A stretch of 64,000 bases of DNA from positions 1-64,000 of the forward strand of contig NC_052512.1 in NCBI RefSeq assembly GCF_014356525.2, read 5' to 3'. Shown here in pieces: positions 51,019 through 63,649 of the stretch. This DNA comes from Nilaparvata lugens (lineage: Eukaryota > Arthropoda > Insecta > Hemiptera > Delphacidae). Made by a program: the position numbers and the translations under genes. Under the pieces are notes generated by a model. It saw only the letters and a program-made list of their open reading frames with translations. It had not been told where the DNA came from and did no database searches. Position 1 is the first letter of the stretch; each line of letters opens with the position of its first letter.

Positions 51019-52965
51019 TCGTGTTTTGGTGGGAAAAATATTACTTGATATTCTTGGCAAGAGTCGTCAAAATTGAACATTTTATGAAATTTATGAATTC
51101 AGGGCTACTATATATTATTGATAGAATAGAATTAAGTACCCTTTCCTTGAAATTAATAGAATATAGATTGATAATACAATAATAATCCAATAAATAATTA
51201 TACAGTAGGCTAATAATAATTCAATTCATAAGAACAATATGAAAACTCGTAGTACCCTTTATTATTTAAAATATTACAACGACTAGCTTCGACCATAACT
51301 TAGGTCATTTTCAAAACTAGTCGTTGTAATATTTTTAAGATAAAATGGGTACTACAAGTTTCATACTCTTCTATTAATTTGAAATATCTGGTGTGGCGCA
51401 CTCACACAACTACTTTCCTTGCCGTTATGAAAATTGATCACTGACGCTATGTTCCCGCGCATCTCAAGTCCATTATTCAAATATTTGAGCCAGCTGGTGA
51501 CAGGGCAATAACGCTGGAGACACACGAGGTCTGCTATCTCTTCATAGTGAATGATTTAATAGAATCAACAATAATTTGCAATTGAATAATCACATTTTCT
51601 CGAATTTAAAGCTTATTTTCAATTTTGGGTGAAAATGTAGAGATTTTCATGCTCAATCTACTCCACTGATTTTTTTTTGTTCAATTCTATCTGAAGCCTG
51701 ATAATTAGGAATCTATCTGCATTGATGGGGCGGAGCTCCTGAAATTTTTACAGATATGGGACTTGTGGCAGTTGATAGAGCTTATCGATGACTATTTTAG
51801 GTATGAATTTGATCAAAATCGTTGGAGCCGTTTCCGAGAAAATCACGAAAAACCCTGTTTTTGACAACATTTTCGCCATTTTAGCCGCCATCTTGCCAGC
51901 ATTGATCGAAATTGTTCGTGTCGGATCCTTATTGTGAAAGGACCTTAAGTTCCAAATTTTCAAGTCATTCCGTTAATTGGGAGATGAGATATCGTGTACA
52001 GAGACGCACATACACTCATACACACACACACACCCACACACATACTGAACAATACCCAAAAACCAGTTTTTGGACTCAGGGGACCTTGAAACGTATAGAA
52101 ATTTAGAAATTGGGGTACCTTAATTTTTTTCGGAAATCAATACTTTCCTTACTTATGGTAATAGGGCAAGGAAAGTAAAGGGACTACAAGTTTCATACTC
52201 TTCTATTAATTTGAAATATCTGGTGTGGCGCACTCACTCAACTTGCTTGCCGTTACGAAAATTTATCACCTGACGCTAGTGTTCACGCGAATCTCAAGTC
52301 TACTATTCAAAGATCCAAGCCAGCTGGTGACAGGCATAACGCTGGAGACACACGAGGTCTGCTATCTCTTAATAGTGAATGATTTAAAATAATAAACAGT
52401 TGCCAACATTTTGCAATTGAAATAATAACTTTTTATCAAATTTCGAGCTTATATGAATTTTAGGTGAAAATGTTACTGAACATTAATTGTAGAGATTCTC
52501 ATGCTCAATCTTCTCCACTTGAATTTTTTTGTTAAAATTGTATCTGAAGCTTGATAATTGGAATCCAAAATAAAACTTTGCATAGATGGGGCGGAGCCTT
52601 TCTATCACGAAAGGTGATAGAGTGGATAAGGATAATGTGATATGTAGTACCATAGGGAAAATAGCACAATAAGATAATTATCCATGGTATGTGTTGTTCA
52701 TGTTTCAGGTTTCAAGCCGAATTCTTGTCAACTCAAGCCGATTACTGTCGACTACTGTCTATTATTATTTTTGTTTTGTTGGGGTGAGAGTGTACGAACG
52801 GCACAGTATAAGAGACTACCTGCGTCACATAGCTCCACGAAAAAGAACTACTAGGACTATCGACTTGATAAGTTGAGTCAACAGTGAAATTTTGAACATA
52901 AATGGGATTTCTTCTTATGCCATCTTCCATATATGGTAGTACATCCTTAAGAAGTTAGATAAGTC
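51019..52965 (-). repeat. Single right-arm equivalent of the left-arm duplicated block
   Basis: It includes a complete repeat B (51,386-52,180), a half B (52,218-52,602) and MITE C3 (52,680-52,935) once each. It lacks the private 180-bp duplication and has only a short (CA)n. It therefore represents the state before the left-arm duplication. Confidence 0.85.
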
Positions 52966-53704
52966 GAAGACAGTAGCTTACAAAGAAAGAGAAAGTATAT
53001 AATAATGAAAAAGGAAGACTAAGAGGAATTAATAGTAGGTTCTTTTTTGTTGCAATTCTTACTTCACTGCGTAGCTTCACGCTTGTCTTAACATGATATA
53101 TTAAAGGTTCAAGAAAGATGAAACAACGAGTAATTCACAGAAGAGAGGAAAACATAGGAAGAAGAAATATTGTTTATTTGCTGGTTATTTATTACGTTTT
53201 GAGAGGATAGAACACCCGTTGACTAGAGGGTCACTCTTTTTTGCCTTGTGCTAACTACTTTGTCCTGACTTCTAAACTGAAACAATTCGAAGCCATTGAA
53301 CTGTTATTCCAGAATTGTCTCCCTGCGAATGATTTACGGACGACTTCATCCCAGAATTATTTTCTCTTAAGCAATTTATATTGATTTTCTCCACTCAATT
53401 CGGAAAAAGGTCGCTTTTACGATTCTCCATGAGAGCTGGAAAAATGTAAGATTGGGAAAACAGAAATAATAAGACAATAATCAAACGTTGTGTTGGACCA
53501 ATGAATTATTAGATTTGTTGTAGATATGAGAACCACTCTAATTTGAGAGAGATCGAAATCTAGAGATCGGAAAGTCACTTTCCCTTTTAAAGGTGAATGC
53601 AGTAACCCTCTGGAGAGAGAAATTTGCTCTAAAGATTATCTTTGCATGGGAATTAGTTACAGCCTGCCAGATCTAAGATTACTAGACAAACTAAACTAGA
53701 TATA
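52966..53704. other. Right-arm DNA, no gene
   Basis: Counterpart of 26,277-27,006. Confidence 0.4.
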
Positions 53705-54511
53705 AAAATATGGTGTGGCGCACTCACACAACTTCCCTTGCCGTTATGAAAATTGATCAACTGACGCTAGTGTTCACGCGCATCTCAAGTCTACTATTCT
53801 AAGATCTGAGCCAGCTGGTGACAGGACAATAGCGCTGCAGACACACGAAGTCTCCTTTCTTTTCATAGTGAATGATTTAATAGAATAAACAGTTGCTAAC
53901 AGTTTGCAATTGAATAATCTTATTTTCTCGAATTTCGAGCTCATTTTCAATTCAAGATGAAAATGTTACTGAACATTAATTGTAGAGATTTTATGCTCAA
54001 TCTTTTCCACTCGGAATTTTTTGTTTTAATTGTATCTGAAGCCTGATAACTGGAAATCTGAAATCCAACTTTGCATAGATGGGGCAGTGCTCCTGAAATT
54101 TTCACAGATATAGGATTTGTGACAGTTGATAGAGCTTATTGATGACTTTTTTAGGTATGAATTTGATCAAAATCGTTGGAGCCGTTTTCGAGAAAATGTC
54201 GAAAAACCCTGTTTTTGACAACATTTTCGTCATTTTAGCCGCCATCTAGAATTGCATTTGATCGAGATTGTTCGAGTCGGATCTTTATATTGTAAGGACC
54301 TCAAGTTCCAAATTTCAAGTCATTCCGTTAATTGGGAGAAGAGAATCGTGTACACAGCCGCACATACACACATATAAACCAATACCTAGAAACCACTTCT
54401 TTGGACTCAGGGGACCTTGAAACGTATAGAAATTTAGAGATTTGGGTACCTTAATTTTTTTCGGGAAGCAATACTCCCCTTACCTATGGTAATAGAACAA
54501 GGAAGTAAAAA
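53705..54511 (-). repeat. Interspersed repeat family B, copy 1, right arm
   Basis: Mirror of 25,466-26,276, beginning TATGGTGTGGCGCACTCACA and ending near AATAGAACAAGGAAGTAAAA. Confidence 0.85.
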
Positions 54512-55041
54512 CTAGACTACAGTGAGTTATTCTCGATATAGACGAGTATGGCTGGAGATTTCTGCTCAAACCACTGATTGCACTGCCATTTTTCTTTAGA
54601 TATTTGTTAGTAGTGGACTCGCTAACTAACTTTGCTTATATTCATCTCTCTTTTTTCTATCCTCTTCTTCGATTCTTTCCTTTCCTCTCCTCTTCACCCT
54701 TCATTCCTTACTTTTATAACCTCTTCCTGCCTATTACCATAGTTGGAACCATAGTTGGGTAGGTATTTTCCCTCCTTTCATTGTTTCCAGCACACCCCAT
54801 CATAAAGCCTGTTTTATTATTTTATCACTAGTATTTCTATGAACATGAAACGATAGACCTTATGGAGCTACAAAAAGCAACTGTTTCCTTCATTCTTGTC
54901 CTCTTATTTACCTATTTATTCATCTATTTATTCACTCAGTCATGTACAATATTATCAACTTATGCGAGAAAGCACAACAGGCTAATGCCTAAAAATATCG
55001 AATCTCCTCCTTGTGTTCAATAAGCAATGGATTAGATTTGA
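54512..55041. other. Right-arm DNA lacking the left-only segment
   Basis: Counterpart of 23,803-25,465. TATGGAGCTACAAAAAGCAA at about 54,859 is the junction where the left arm carries 1.1 kb more. Confidence 0.6.
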
Positions 55042-55272
55042 ATGCCGGATCAGGATGGCTATAATTCTATAACTCTGATCCCTCTTGCCCGATTTCAAAA
55101 TTGCTTCCTTAGATCTTTCCTCTATTTCACTTCCAGACCATACAATCTCCTCTCTCATCTCACTCCATCTCGCTCACCCGCAAAGGCATCCGAACAACCG
55201 GCTTACAGAATCGCGGAGAAAATCGTCGTCGGAGGCTTGAAACGCGTCTCTCTTTCAAAATGGCGACGCTAA
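55042..55272 (+). CDS. 76-codon open frame, right-arm counterpart
   Basis: Same start, stop and length as 23,572-23,802; reads MPDQDGYNSITLIPLARF to GLKRVSLSKWRR. See the left-arm entry for why coding status is doubtful. Confidence 0.2.
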   Translation: MPDQDGYNSITLIPLARFQNCFLRSFLYFTSRPYNLLSHLTPSRSPAKASEQPAYRIAEKIVVGGLKRVSLSKWRR

Positions 55273-55702
55273 ACTGAAGTCAGATTATTTTTAAACTGTC
55301 AGCATGTGTTGAATGCTAAATTTGGTGTTATTCATGGGAAGTACTGCCAGTGAATTTCTCTGGAAGAGATTACTATTCAATTTGTACTTTTTTGTAGGCT
55401 AATTCAGGGAACCTTGTTTTAACGAATAATCCGCTTTTGCCCAACAGATACAGACAAACTTTTAATGCGCTTTCTTCTCGATAGACTCAGTTTTGTTTAG
55501 AATTGGTTGTTGTCGGAGATTTGTTGGTTGCTGAGTGAGTCCTATGATTCATTCCAAGCTGTCAGCTGATACTGTTATTAGTTGATAGGTACAATATATT
55601 TTTCTTCTACACCTGTCTGATTTAATGTTTGAAGAGAATAACCGAGAGGACTTCTAATTGCATAAGAGTCGAAAATATCAATGTTTTTTCTGGTTAAATT
55701 CT
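55273..55702. other. Right-arm DNA, no gene
   Basis: Counterpart of 23,139-23,571. Confidence 0.4.
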
Positions 55703-55955
55703 CATGCAAAAGGGGTTGAGGCCCGCCGCCCAAAGTTACGCCACGCTAATCCACGAAAAGCAACCCACGCCGTGGGATGTTTTTGTAACCATTGCTATAG
55801 AATTATTCATAATCAATCAGCTGACAAGTGGATTATTCATTGCATGTATAAGCCTGGAGAAGCCTAGCAATGGTTTAAAAACATCCCACGTCGTGGGTTG
55901 CTTTCGTGGATGGCGTGGGTCTACTTTGCGGCGGACCTCACTTGGCCTTTTCTGC
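55703..55955. mobile_element. MITE family P, right arm
   Basis: Mirror of 22,884-23,138, bounded by GAGGCCCGCCGCCCAAAGTT and CTTTGCGGCGGACCTCA. The 154-codon plus-strand frame crossing it is read-through and is broken in the left arm. Confidence 0.85.
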
Positions 55956-56154
55956 CCCCATCTGTGGCTACTAATACGAATTATGATTTGGGCTTCGATT
56001 GGAATTTGTATTGACTTCAATGTAAGCCGTGCTTGTTTGATTTTCATTATGATTATTCCAATATCATTACAACTGGTCTATCTCTCAGAATGCTGTTCAA
56101 ACAAATCAAATGGCGTTTCATTCACAAAAAACATCCGTTTGATGGAAAAAATGG

Positions 56155-56470
56155 CGGATAATGGCTAGAAAACCATGTTTTCACGGTTTTCTCGAAAACG
56201 GCTCTAACGATTTTCTTCAAATTCACAACCTAGATAGATATTTATGAGCCCTATCAACTGACATGATTTTCATTCCTGGGAAAATTGCAGGAGCTCCGTA
56301 ATATTCATGAGAAGATTGAATTTTGTTGAATTGCTATCACGATTTTCTCAAGAATGGCTCGAGCGATTTTTTTCAATTCATATCCTGTATAGTTACATAT
56401 CAGCTCTATCAACTGGCATGAGTCTCCTCCCTGAGAACTAACAGGGGGTCCACTCCATCCTGAGAATTTA
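56155..56470. repeat. Interspersed repeat family Q, right arm
   Basis: Mirror of 22,370-22,690: CACGGTTTTCTCGAAAACGG and AGCTCTATCAACTGGCATGA. Confidence 0.65.
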
Positions 56471-56751
56471 CTTTGTAACCTCCTTCTCGTGCGTGAGGTA
56501 GGTAGGTAGAGCAGTTTATTCAAAAGAATATTTCATTTGTAGACAGCTGTTTTGACAACTTTTAAAAAATCCTCAAATCCATAATTCAAACAAGGAAAAT
56601 GTACTCCGAACACAATAAAAATAGTATAATCGTAGTTATAATTATTTTAGCCGCCAATCGCATAATGTTATTCCCCTAAATTATCCTCGTTCGAGAATGA
56701 GGCTCATAGATTAATGAGCAAGGAAAGTTGTGTGAGTGCGCCCCACCAGAT

Positions 56752-57423
56752 TTTTATATCTGGTTATTTTCATATCTTGTTATTTTTATATCTGGCTATT
56801 TTTATATCTGGCTATTTTTATATCTGGCTATTTATGTTTTACGGATCTCAAAAACGGCTTTAACGATTCTCAGGAAATTTGGAACATATTAGGTTCATGA
56901 TATAAAGATTCGATTGCACTAGGTTTCATTCTTTGGAAAACTCGCTGAACGACATTTAAAGGATAATTCATCCTTGGAAAACAGATGATAGATTCGTCGT
57001 CTCTCGATAACAGAAGATTCGTGTGCCTGTGTGGGAGAGAGACAGAATTATTTCCAGCTTTGTAATCATAATCAATCAGCGAGAAATTTTAGCTAGACAA
57101 TTCAATCGATTTGATCAACATAATCTAATCGGTTGACATGACATGATAATCCTCTAAACTAGAGTATATAATAATTTTCAAAGTTGATCGTTATTTGACA
57201 ATTTCAAGTGATTTCAATGTTTGAACAGAAAATAAACCTGAATTCAAGTGTATGGAACATAACCTACTTTCTGGACTATTTATAGTGTATAGATCGAGAT
57301 TCGGGGAAGAAACAGTTTTTTGGGCTGTGCCTGTTAGTCCTTCCCCAATCATTTCAAAGAATTGTGTTCGGTTTATCAAGAATCAATAAATGAATAACGA
57401 GCGAAGCTCGGTGCCCCGATATT
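56752..57423 (-). repeat. Interspersed repeat family A, copy 6, right arm
   Basis: Mirror of 21,418-22,077, ending GCGAAGCTCGGTGCCCCGAT. It carries one more TATCTGGCTATTTTTA unit than its partner. Confidence 0.85.
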
Positions 57424-58222
57424 ACTTATTATCTAATCTAGAACACAATTTGAGAAAGCCCTTCATTCCTTAAGCCTGGAGCTGCTTTTGTTTCTCAGTC
57501 TGTTTACTGCAATCATTATTATTTGTATTGAAGCTACGCTACTAATAAAATCTGTGCACAGCGCTTCAATAATTTCTCAAGAGTCCCCATCTTTCTGACG
57601 TCCGACTCAGAGCAGACGGAGAACGCTAACAGGATATTCGGCTGGCTCATAACTCTTTGCGAAAAAGGATTGAAGCTTTTCCTTCAATTCCAGACCAGCT
57701 GAATAGCTTATTATGCGAAAATCGCGTTTGGACTTTGCACCCCCCCTACCCTCGCGCCAACCAGTCTATCAGGCGCTCCCCCACCCTACAAAGCGCAGTA
57801 ATAGGCTCGATTTTAATAATCCTCTTGCGATTTCCAAATGAAACGTTTCTCCGTCGCAATTCACTTCTTCTCTCTCTGTTTTTCATTATTTCCTTATCTC
57901 TCTCTGTTTGACTGTCGGAAACATCCACTATTATTTCTGACTTCGGAATTCTCACATCTAAATCAACATTCACCCATATTCATTTCTTTTCCATCGCTTT
58001 TCTTTCTAGTTATTCATCTTATTTTCTCGTGTTATTATTACCATCTGATGGTTTGTTCACCCGAATGCTTCAAATATTCTTAAAAATCCATATAAATAAA
58101 CGTCTCAATTTCAAGGCTGTCTGGTTTTTCCATGTTATCAGAATGTCTCTGATAATGAATATTCAAATACATATTATATTTTCTCTTCTTCTCTTCTCTT
58201 CTTCTTCATCATATTCTCCACT
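57424..58222. other. Right-arm DNA, no gene
   Basis: Counterpart of 20,541-21,417. It includes the short TTCTTCTCTTC tract at 58,187-58,210. Confidence 0.45.
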
Positions 58223-58233
58223 ATTTGGAACAT

Positions 58234-59583
58234 TCGTCTTGTTAGGGTGCTGTCCGTTACGAGCGTCGGCGATCATTCTGGCTATTATTACTTTGTCGGT
58301 TGCGCTCCGGAACAATTGAATTGAATGGTCTTTCCGAACCATCCTCCGAGGTTGGCCAACAAGGAAATTCTTCTCCTTCCTGGGGCTTTCCCGCCTTCTA
58401 TTTTCCCTTGCAAGATGCTTTGCAATAATTCGTATCTCCCTTATTGCGCATTATATGACCCAAATATTCAAGTTTTCGACATTTAATGTGGTGACCAGTT
58501 CTGGGGCTGTATTCATCCTCCTCAGCACCTCATGGTTGGTAATTCTATCTGTCCATGGAATCCTCAAGATTCTTCTGAACACCCATAATTCAAATGCATT
58601 GAACTGGATACTGTGTCCTCCTTCAGGGTCCATGATTCTACGCCATACAGAAGCACTGAATACACATAACATTTGAGGAGCCTAAGCTTTGTACCTTTGG
58701 TCATGGCTCCTGAAAACTGAACCCATTGTTAAAAAAGCACTCTTGGCTTTTCCAATCCGACATCTGATCTCCTGAGAATTGTCCCATGACACATTGATCA
58801 TAGACCCCTGGTAGGTGTATTGTGAGACTCGTTCAATTCTTGTCTGGTTGATGTACAGGTTGACCCCTTCGATATTTCCTTTGCCAATGACCATGAGCTT
58901 CGTCTTGTTAGTATATATAAATCAAGGCCATAGCCTTCACTTGTTTCTGTGATCCTACTCACTAAATTCTGCAGGCCATCCATTGAATCAGAGAACACTA
59001 TGGTGTATCATCTGCATAACGTAAGTTGTTAAGTTTGACTCCATTTATTGAGATACCTTCATCTATGTCTCCAAGCGCTTCCCCAAAAATGTGTTCTGAG
59101 TACAGATTGAAAATAATTGGTGATAAGATGCAACCCTGCCTCATTTCACGCAGGATCTTCACCGGATCTGTATGCTCTCCATCCACTCTGAGGACCGCAG
59201 ACTGATTCCAGTACAAGCTAGCTATTATTTTCAGGTCTTTTCCGTTAATGCCAGTTTTCTTCAGTATACCATCATTTGCTCATGTCTAACACGGTCAAAC
59301 GCTTTTTTATAATCAATTGGACATGCAAAGACATTACAACCTACATATCTGCATCTCTGAAACAAAACCTGCAAACCAAACAAAGCCTCCCTTGTGCCCA
59401 CAGCTTTCACAAAACCAAATTCATTTGGTGCAATTTGCTTCTCACATTTGTAATAAATTCGTTTGTGAATTATTTTTGAAAACAATTTGAGCATGTAGCT
59501 CATCAAACTGATAGTTCGACAGTCCTCACAAGATCTTGCACTTGATTTTTTCGGAAATGAACTCTGATTCTAGCCACTGTGCA
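58234..59583 (-). mobile_element. 5'-truncated non-LTR retrotransposon with polymerase core, right arm only
   Basis: In minus-strand order the insert has SYMLKLFSKIIHKRIYYKCE and FGFVKAVGTREALFGLQVLF; motif A, FACPIDYKKAFDRVRHEQ, with the catalytic Asp; motif B, MRQGCILSPIIFNLYSEHIF; and motif C, RYADDT, with the paired Asp. Then come TKLMVIGKGN and SQYTYQGSMINVSW, FRRILRIPWTDRITNHEVLR and a Gly/Arg-rich end before the stop. Several frameshifts break the frame and the endonuclease is missing, so it is inactive. An 11-bp duplication, ATTTGGAACAT, flanks it (58,223-58,233 and 59,584-59,594). The left arm has one copy, inverted, at 20,531-20,541. No poly-A tail is seen. Confidence 0.92.
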
Positions 59584-59594
59584 ATTTGGAACAT

Positions 59595-59819
59595 AGTAGG
59601 TGAATGACATTAAAAGGATGATTCATCCTTGGCTGAAACAGCTGTGGATAGTAAAAAAGTGAGTAACCGAGTGAGTATGTGGAAAATCAGAATATGGCAT
59701 CCCGAAATTTATAAGATGACATATAGCCACCTGTGAAATATAACACGATCATTTTAGAGAATTGTGTTCTGTTTATCAATGAATGAAAATAACTAGCGAA
59801 TCTAGGTCCCCCGATATTA
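59595..59819 (-). repeat. Interspersed repeat family A, copy 5, right arm
   Basis: Mirror of 20,251-20,541, split from its flank by the LINE insertion. Ends AGGTCCCCCGATATTATG. Confidence 0.75.
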
Positions 59820-60410
59820 TGTATAGATTTTCATATGTTTGTATCTCACCAAATCTCGAAAACGGCTCTTGCAATTCTCATGAAATTCAGAACATTGTAG
59901 GTTTATAATATAGAAATTTGATTGCACTTGGTCTTATCCTTGGGAAAACTCGCTGAAGGACATTAGAAGGATGATTATTATTTATCCTTGGGAAAACAGC
60001 TGACAATAATTTCGTCGTCTGTTGATGATGGAAGTGTGTGAGTGAGTTCATGTGTGTGCGACTGTGTCAAAATTATGACTCAGCTGTTGAACTTTTGTAA
60101 TCATTCAAGCAGGTACTTAGTGCTGGTTGCAAAAAAGCCGGGTTATTTTTAATCCTGATTAATTCCAGCAGATTTTTTTTGGAATGGTCTTCTATTATTT
60201 GCTTCACGTCGAGTAAATCAGGATCAAAATTTAACCGGCTTTTGTTCAACTGGACCTTTGTGAGGGAAAGTTTTGCATTCTACTGGGAATTAATCACAAT
60301 TTACTGTGATTAGATAGAACGTTTCTGTATGAATGTTATTATAATTCCTTCTTTCGTAATAAATTTTTCAAGCTTTTGTACTCCAGAGCGAAGCTCGGTC
60401 CCCGATATTT
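59820..60410 (-). repeat. Interspersed repeat family A, copy 4, right arm
   Basis: Mirror of 19,655-20,250, with the MITE L insertion at the same position (60,119-60,258). That insertion therefore predates the separation of the arms. Confidence 0.75.
60119..60258. mobile_element. MITE family L, copy 2, right arm
   Basis: Mirror of 19,808-19,948: AGTGCTGGTTGCAAAAAAGC and GGCTTTTGTTCAACTGGACC at its ends. Confidence 0.8.
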
Positions 60411-60724
60411 ATTGTGTTATGGAAGCAATTTCAGGGAGAGATCCTTTTGGCTTCCATGTATTCATAAATAGATAACAATAATAATTATTCATTACATTTA
60501 CACATCATTTATTTCATTCATTCCACTATCAAGTGGAAAAATCAACCAACTTCAATATTTTTCCTTCAGAAAAGTTGAGTTTGTCGGATAAGGAAGGAAA
60601 AACATGGGAACGTTATTCGGGAAGGCAGAAAATCGTGAGTTATACTGAATTAGGATGAGGATCGTACGCGAGGTGACATATTTATGAACGTTTAGTCGGG
60701 TTTGCGGTGGGAGGAGGAAGGGAA

Positions 60725-60990
60725 TGATGATGAGGTGAAGGAGAAGGAGAAGAAGAAGAAGAAGAAGAAGAAGAAGAAGAAGAAGAAGGAGAAGGAGAAG
60801 GAGAAGGAGAAGGAGAAGGAGAAGGAGAAGGAGAAGGAGAAGGAGAAGGAGATGAAGGAGAAGAAGAAGTAGAAGGAAAAGGAGAAGAAGGAGAAAAGGA
60901 GAAGGAGGATGAGGAATAGAAGGGGAGGAGGTAGAATAGGAGTTTGTGGTGGAGGAGTCGGAGGAGCAGGAGGAGGAATGGGAATACGTG
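60725..60990 (+). repeat. Polypurine tract, mirror of 19,054-19,345
   Basis: Nearly pure A/G with (GAAGAA)n and (GGAGAA)n runs. The minus-strand translations are Leu or Ser runs, one of which gives a spurious 207-codon frame. Confidence 0.85.
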
Positions 60991-61106
60991 GTGAAGGTGG
61001 GAGAGTGAAGGGTGATGTGGAGAGTGTGAGAGAGAAATAAGAATGGGGATGTAGAGATTTGTGAAGCGTTGCTGCTGTAAATGAAGTGGAAGTGAGAGAG
61101 CGAACA

Positions 61107-61571
61107 TAAATGCTCAGACACGAGCGGAGAAAAGCGTCGAAAAATTGTAATGCGCATTTGAAAGTAGTCTGGCAAGTCAGCCTAGTACACGGAATGCATT
61201 ATGCATTCAAATTGCATATGCAGTAGCGACGCGTTTAGGGATGGGAGACGTTAAGATGGAGAGGTGGATGAGAAAGAGGAAATCTACAGGGTGTGTCTCG
61301 TAATTGAATGACCCCAAACTAACAAAAACAAAAAATGTTGAAAATAATGTCAATTTTCCCGTAATCCCGTATTCTTAATGCAAGTTGCACTATGGGCATT
61401 CCAACTTGAATATTTTTCTCCGTTGAACTTTTTTGTTATCATAACTATGACCATACTACACAGCTATTTCTCACTTCTGTAACCCTATTTCAAGTGTGAA
61501 GTATTCAATTTCTAATGAACGAATAGTAGTTTTATAATAAGGATCTTCAACGCACGAGTTAGATGTAGAGT
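61107..61571. other. Right-arm DNA, no gene
   Basis: Counterpart of 18,503-18,970. Confidence 0.4.
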
Positions 61572-61573
61572 AA

Positions 61574-62212
61574 AGGCTGTGCAAAGGCTAAAAATGAACA
61601 ACTTTCCACTAGTGATAATTTTCAAATTTTTTCGACTCGTATAATTATCATCAAGCTATCAAAATGGAAAAGTTTACTCAGAAAAACATTTTTTTTTTCA
61701 TTAATTTTTGAGATATATGACCGCATTAAATTTATAATTTTGGGACAGAACATTTCAAATTTGGTAGGAGATAAATCCATGAGATTCTGAGGATTAAATA
61801 TCTTCATGATATTGTTGATTAAATTGAACAGAAATATTTTGAAAATCTCAATTTTTGAGAATGTTATTGAATTTACCAAAAATAACTCAACTTAAAGTTA
61901 TTTTTGGTCATTTTTAGTAAATTGAATAACTCTCTTAAAAATTGATATTTTTAGATAGTTTTTGTTTCATTTGATTACAATACAATGAAGATATCATCTT
62001 CAGAATCTCATGGATTTAACTCTTACCGAATTTGAAATGTTCTGTCCAAAAAATTGAAACTTTAAAAGCTCATATCTCGAAAAGTAATGATCGAAAAAAA
62101 ATGTTTTCCCTAGAAAACTTTTCTATTTTCATAGCTTGATGATATACAAATTGTAAAACTCTGAAAAATAAAATCATCAGTAGAAAGTTCATTCATAGCC
62201 TTTGCACAGCCT
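61574..62212. mobile_element. Foldback element, right arm
   Basis: Mirror of 17,866-18,502, with the same perfect ends AGGCTGTGCAAAGGCTA and TAGCCTTTGCACAGCCT flanked by TAA (61,571-61,573 and 62,213-62,215). Confidence 0.85.
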
Positions 62213-62439
62213 TAAGACACAAGTGAACGAGCGTAGACACTAGCGAACGCGAGTTTTGAACATCTGAGGTGTGCTTCAAAGACCATAGAAAACTGTTGTA
62301 GGCCTATACACTATTTTATTCACGATCACTCGTGCAAAGTATACCATTGCTGACTTGTTGTAAGGTTGTAAATCAACCAAATAGTCTATATGGTAGGAAG
62401 ATTGAAATAATAGAAGGTGAAAAGCTACTCAGAGAGAGT

Positions 62440-62815
62440 GAACAGTAAACTTGAAATACTGAAAACGAGACCAACTGATAACGTGTCGTATTGAAAACTT
62501 GACAAACTGAGAACATGACTCACTGGAAAGTTGATTAACTTGTATTTTGATTACTGAAAACTTGAACTTGAAACCTGATGAACTGAAACCCGTCGAAATG
62601 AGAACTGTACAAATTGAAAACTAGCCAAACTGAGATCTTAACGAATTGAAAACTAGACTCACTGAGAACTTTATAAAATGAAAACCTTAGGAATTGAGAA
62701 GTTGTAATACTGAGAACTTGTACTGGAAACATGAAGAATTTCAAACTTGTGAAATCAAATACTATTCTTGATTTAGTGAAAACTTGACAAACTGAAACCT
62801 GCTGCTAGTATTAAA
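62440..62815 (-). repeat. Degenerate short tandem repeat, right arm
   Basis: Mirror of 17,262-17,640: repeated AAAACTTGACAAACTGA-like words with variants. Confidence 0.7.
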
Positions 62816-63351
62816 AAACATGTTTCAATATTAATGCCACCAGCATTGAAAACCGTGATATTATATGTACAATTCGTTGAATAATGTTCACATTATGGTA
62901 TAGTTTTGAGAATCCATTGCGAAAAGACCCCTGCTATGGAATTGATTGCGATGCTGTAATGTGCACAATGATCGTAGATATTTTTCCTGTTGTAAACATA
63001 ATCGGTATAATTACAAGGCCGTGTGGATCGATTATCATTGAGTGGTTTTGTGGTGTAGGCCTATCGTTCTGTGTGGATCCGGACATCTGATGAACAGGAT
63101 TCCTTCCACATTACAACATGAATATCATGGTGAAAAGAGTCAAAGCGTTTTCACATCAATGGGTGAACATTTAATGCACATTTTCAATATGCTTTGGTAG
63201 CTGAGAAATGAGTAATACAATATCACATTCTCTTTTCCTAAATCAACTCTACATTATCAACAACTATTTCAACTTCCACCCATTACAACTGATAGATTCA
63301 GAGATTAATAAAAAACTGGGTAATAGCGCTTGAAAATCACTCTATATAATA
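62816..63351. other. Right-arm DNA, no gene
   Basis: Counterpart of 16,711-17,261. A 68-codon plus-strand frame (62,884-63,090) is broken in the left arm. Confidence 0.4.
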
Positions 63352-63612
63352 TCATGGAGAAACAATAGTAGATATACCATGGTATAGGGCGTTTATGTCG
63401 TAATTTCCAATGTTAACTCAAGCCGATATTCCTAGTAACTCCTCCCCGTTAAACTTTGTGACGCTGGTAGTCTCTCATAGTGTGCCGTTCATGCACTCTC
63501 ACCCCAACAAAACAGTAAAAATCGACAGTAATCGGCTTGAGTTATTAGTAAAAGTTGCGACTTAAACGCCCTCTACCATGGGATATCTACTCACGCTATG
63601 TTTCTCTATGAT
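63352..63612. mobile_element. MITE family C, copy 1, right arm
   Basis: Mirror of 16,450-16,710: ATCATGGAGAAACAATAGTA to GCTATGTTTCTCTATGAT. Confidence 0.85.
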
Positions 63613-63649
63613 AATTTCCTGAAAATATTAAGTTACTTAATTCTTCTAA

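Noticed and set aside
55704..56168. 154-codon plus-strand frame
   Set aside because: It reads through MITE P and adjacent repeat DNA, and its left-arm equivalent (22,690-23,155) is interrupted.
60552..61175. 207-codon frame on the minus strand, the longest in the window
   Set aside because: More than half is Leu or Ser runs from the polypurine tract. The mirror frame at 18,899 has a different length and there is no domain.
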